Shown here: in pieces, positions 5,615 to 6,514 of the stretch
How the letters are laid out: the number at the start of each line of letters is the position of its first letter
Numbering within the stretch: position 1 is the first letter of the stretch
DNA from: Methanobacterium sp.
GTDB taxonomy: Archaea > Methanobacteriota > Methanobacteria > Methanobacteriales > Methanobacteriaceae
Length of the DNA stretch: 6,514 nucleotides
Assembly: GCA_003162115.1 (NCBI GenBank)
Contig: PMMV01000035.1
Span: 11,921-18,434 of the forward strand
Direction of reading: 5' to 3'
Made by a program: the position numbers and the translations under genes
Notes under the pieces: generated by a model
The model's database searches: none
Told to the model about the DNA's origin: nothing
The model's input: the letters and a program-made list of their open reading frames with translations, nothing else

Positions 5615-6514
5615 TTGAAAAAGATAATGGTTGAAGGTGAAGTAGGTGGTAAAAAATACAGGGAACCTTTTTCAAAGGGAGTTCTTTCAAGGTCTTTAAT
5701 TAGGGCAGATATGGATCCTGACAATGCTTACACTTTCGCATCTAAGATAGAAGCTCATCTAACAGATGTGGGCATAAAAGTCATAAACCTGGATGATTTG
5801 ATCAGTATTATGCGTGAAAAACTTAGGGAAGAAAACAGTGAGATTGCTGAAAAGTACGGACTATGGAAGAGGATTAGAAAATGCGATGAACCCCTTGTAG
5901 TATTGATAGGTGGTGCTTCTGGTGTCGGAACTTCATCCATAGCATTTGAAGTTGCCAGCAAACTTGGAATACGGAACATGATCAGTACTGATATGATACG
6001 TGAGGTAATGCGTAAAATAGTTTCAAAAGAACTACTACCTACCATATACGAGTCAAGTTACACTGCATACCGATCCCTTAGGATACCACCACCACCGGAA
6101 TTCGATGAAGTTTTAATTGGATTTCGTGACCATGTTGACACTGTGAGTATAGGTGTTGAAGCGGTTATAGAAAGATCTCTCAAGGAGGGTATCAGCATAG
6201 TAATAGAAGGTGTGCACATAGTCCCCGGATTCATAAGCGAGGACCTTGTTAAAAAGCACAATGTTAACATGTTTATACTGACTCTTCAAGATGAAGAAGT
6301 CCACAAGGGAAGATTTTATTCAAGATGTAGGCAAAGATGGGCTAGAAGACCTCTTAAACGTTATATGAACTATTTTGGGGCTATAAGGCGAACTCATAAA
6401 TATTTTGAAAGCCAGGCAAATAAATATCATATCCCTGTTATTGAGAATATAGATGTTACAACTACAATAGACTCCATAATAGAGAACATTACTAAGACCT
6501 ATGGAAGTGAAGAA
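5615..6514 (+). CDS. 2-phosphoglycerate kinase, lacking only its extreme C-terminus
   Basis: The frame is open from TTG 5615 to the window end, 300 codons, while the family is just over 300 residues, so little is missing. The enzyme phosphorylates 2-phosphoglycerate with ATP to 2,3-bisphosphoglycerate, the precursor of cyclic 2,3-diphosphoglycerate in Methanobacteriales. Residues about 6-86 form an ATP-cone-like domain ([15 protein letters not shown]). The kinase domain follows with the P-loop [10 protein letters not shown] at 99-108, then [32 protein letters not shown], a Walker B-like [13 protein letters not shown], and the arginine-rich [14 protein letters not shown]. The P-loop has Thr106 where Walker A normally has lysine. 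TTG is preferred as start because GAGGTGA at 5604-5610 lies four bases upstream and an in-frame TGA at 5603-5605 blocks anything earlier; ATG 5627 is 16 bases from that site. Confidence 0.93.
   Translation, partial: MKKIMVEGEVGGKKYREPFSKGVLSRSLIRADMDPDNAYTFASKIEAHLTDVGIKVINLDDLISIMREKLREENSEIAEKYGLWKRIRKCDEPLVVLIGGASGVGTSSIAFEVASKLGIRNMISTDMIREVMRKIVSKELLPTIYESSYTAYRSLRIPPPPEFDEVLIGFRDHVDTVSIGVEAVIERSLKEGISIVIEGVHIVPGFISEDLVKKHNVNMFILTLQDEEVHKGRFYSRCRQRWARRPLKRYMNYFGAIRRTHKYFESQANKYHIPVIENIDVTTTIDSIIENITKTYGSEE

Noticed and set aside
5755..6304. Three minus-strand open frames opposite the 2-phosphoglycerate kinase.
   Set aside because: The + strand encodes a continuous, recognisable kinase across the same bases. 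The antisense frames overlap one another and resemble no protein I know.

Overview
The window looks like a chromosomal segment of a hydrogenotrophic methanogen of the order Methanobacteriales, most likely Methanobacterium or a close relative. The evidence is an hdrC-hdrB pair (heterodisulfide reductase), a 2-phosphoglycerate kinase of the cyclic 2,3-diphosphoglycerate pathway, two small conserved archaeal proteins of unknown function, AT-rich intergenic DNA, archaeal TATA-like boxes, Shine-Dalgarno motifs of the GGAGG/GAGGTG type, and two SD-supported TTG starts.

Layout. Positions 1-1032 (+) hold the last 40 codons of hdrC and a complete hdrB with both CCG cysteine motifs, followed by a run of T-tracts that should end the operon. 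Positions 1033-1643 are AT-rich and show no gene. Positions 1644-3065 (-) encode a polytopic membrane protein of the DUF2142 type, much more AT-rich than hdrB. Upstream of it, 3066-3770 has no intact gene. Its minus strand carries decayed coding sequence: a frameshifted and truncated GtrA-family gene (3494-3660), and weaker fragments that may come from glycosyltransferases (3327-3493 and 3237-3311). DUF2142, GtrA and family-2 glycosyltransferases commonly occur together in cell-surface glycan loci, so 1.1-3.7 kb reads as an eroded surface-glycosylation locus between core genes.

From 3771 onward all genes are on + and look like core genome. A large imperfect inverted repeat with a perfect 10-bp stem (3787-3810) lies upstream of a TATA-like box and a two-gene unit. 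The unit is an 88-residue protein (resembling DUF749, TTG start) overlapping by ATGA a 178-residue protein (resembling DUF2096). A calcineurin-like metallophosphoesterase follows with its own promoter; its start is best placed at ATG 4820. The window ends inside a 2-phosphoglycerate kinase (TTG start at 5615, 300 codons visible), whose P-loop has threonine where lysine is usual.

Functionally, hdrB/hdrC serve the last step of methanogenesis (CoM-S-S-CoB reduction) and the kinase makes 2,3-bisphosphoglycerate for cDPG, a major solute of these organisms. I see no CRISPR array, rRNA, tRNA or intact mobile element. Nothing proves a wholly new system. The best candidates for new biology are the DUF749-DUF2096 pair with its upstream dyad, and the phosphoesterase next to the cDPG-pathway kinase.
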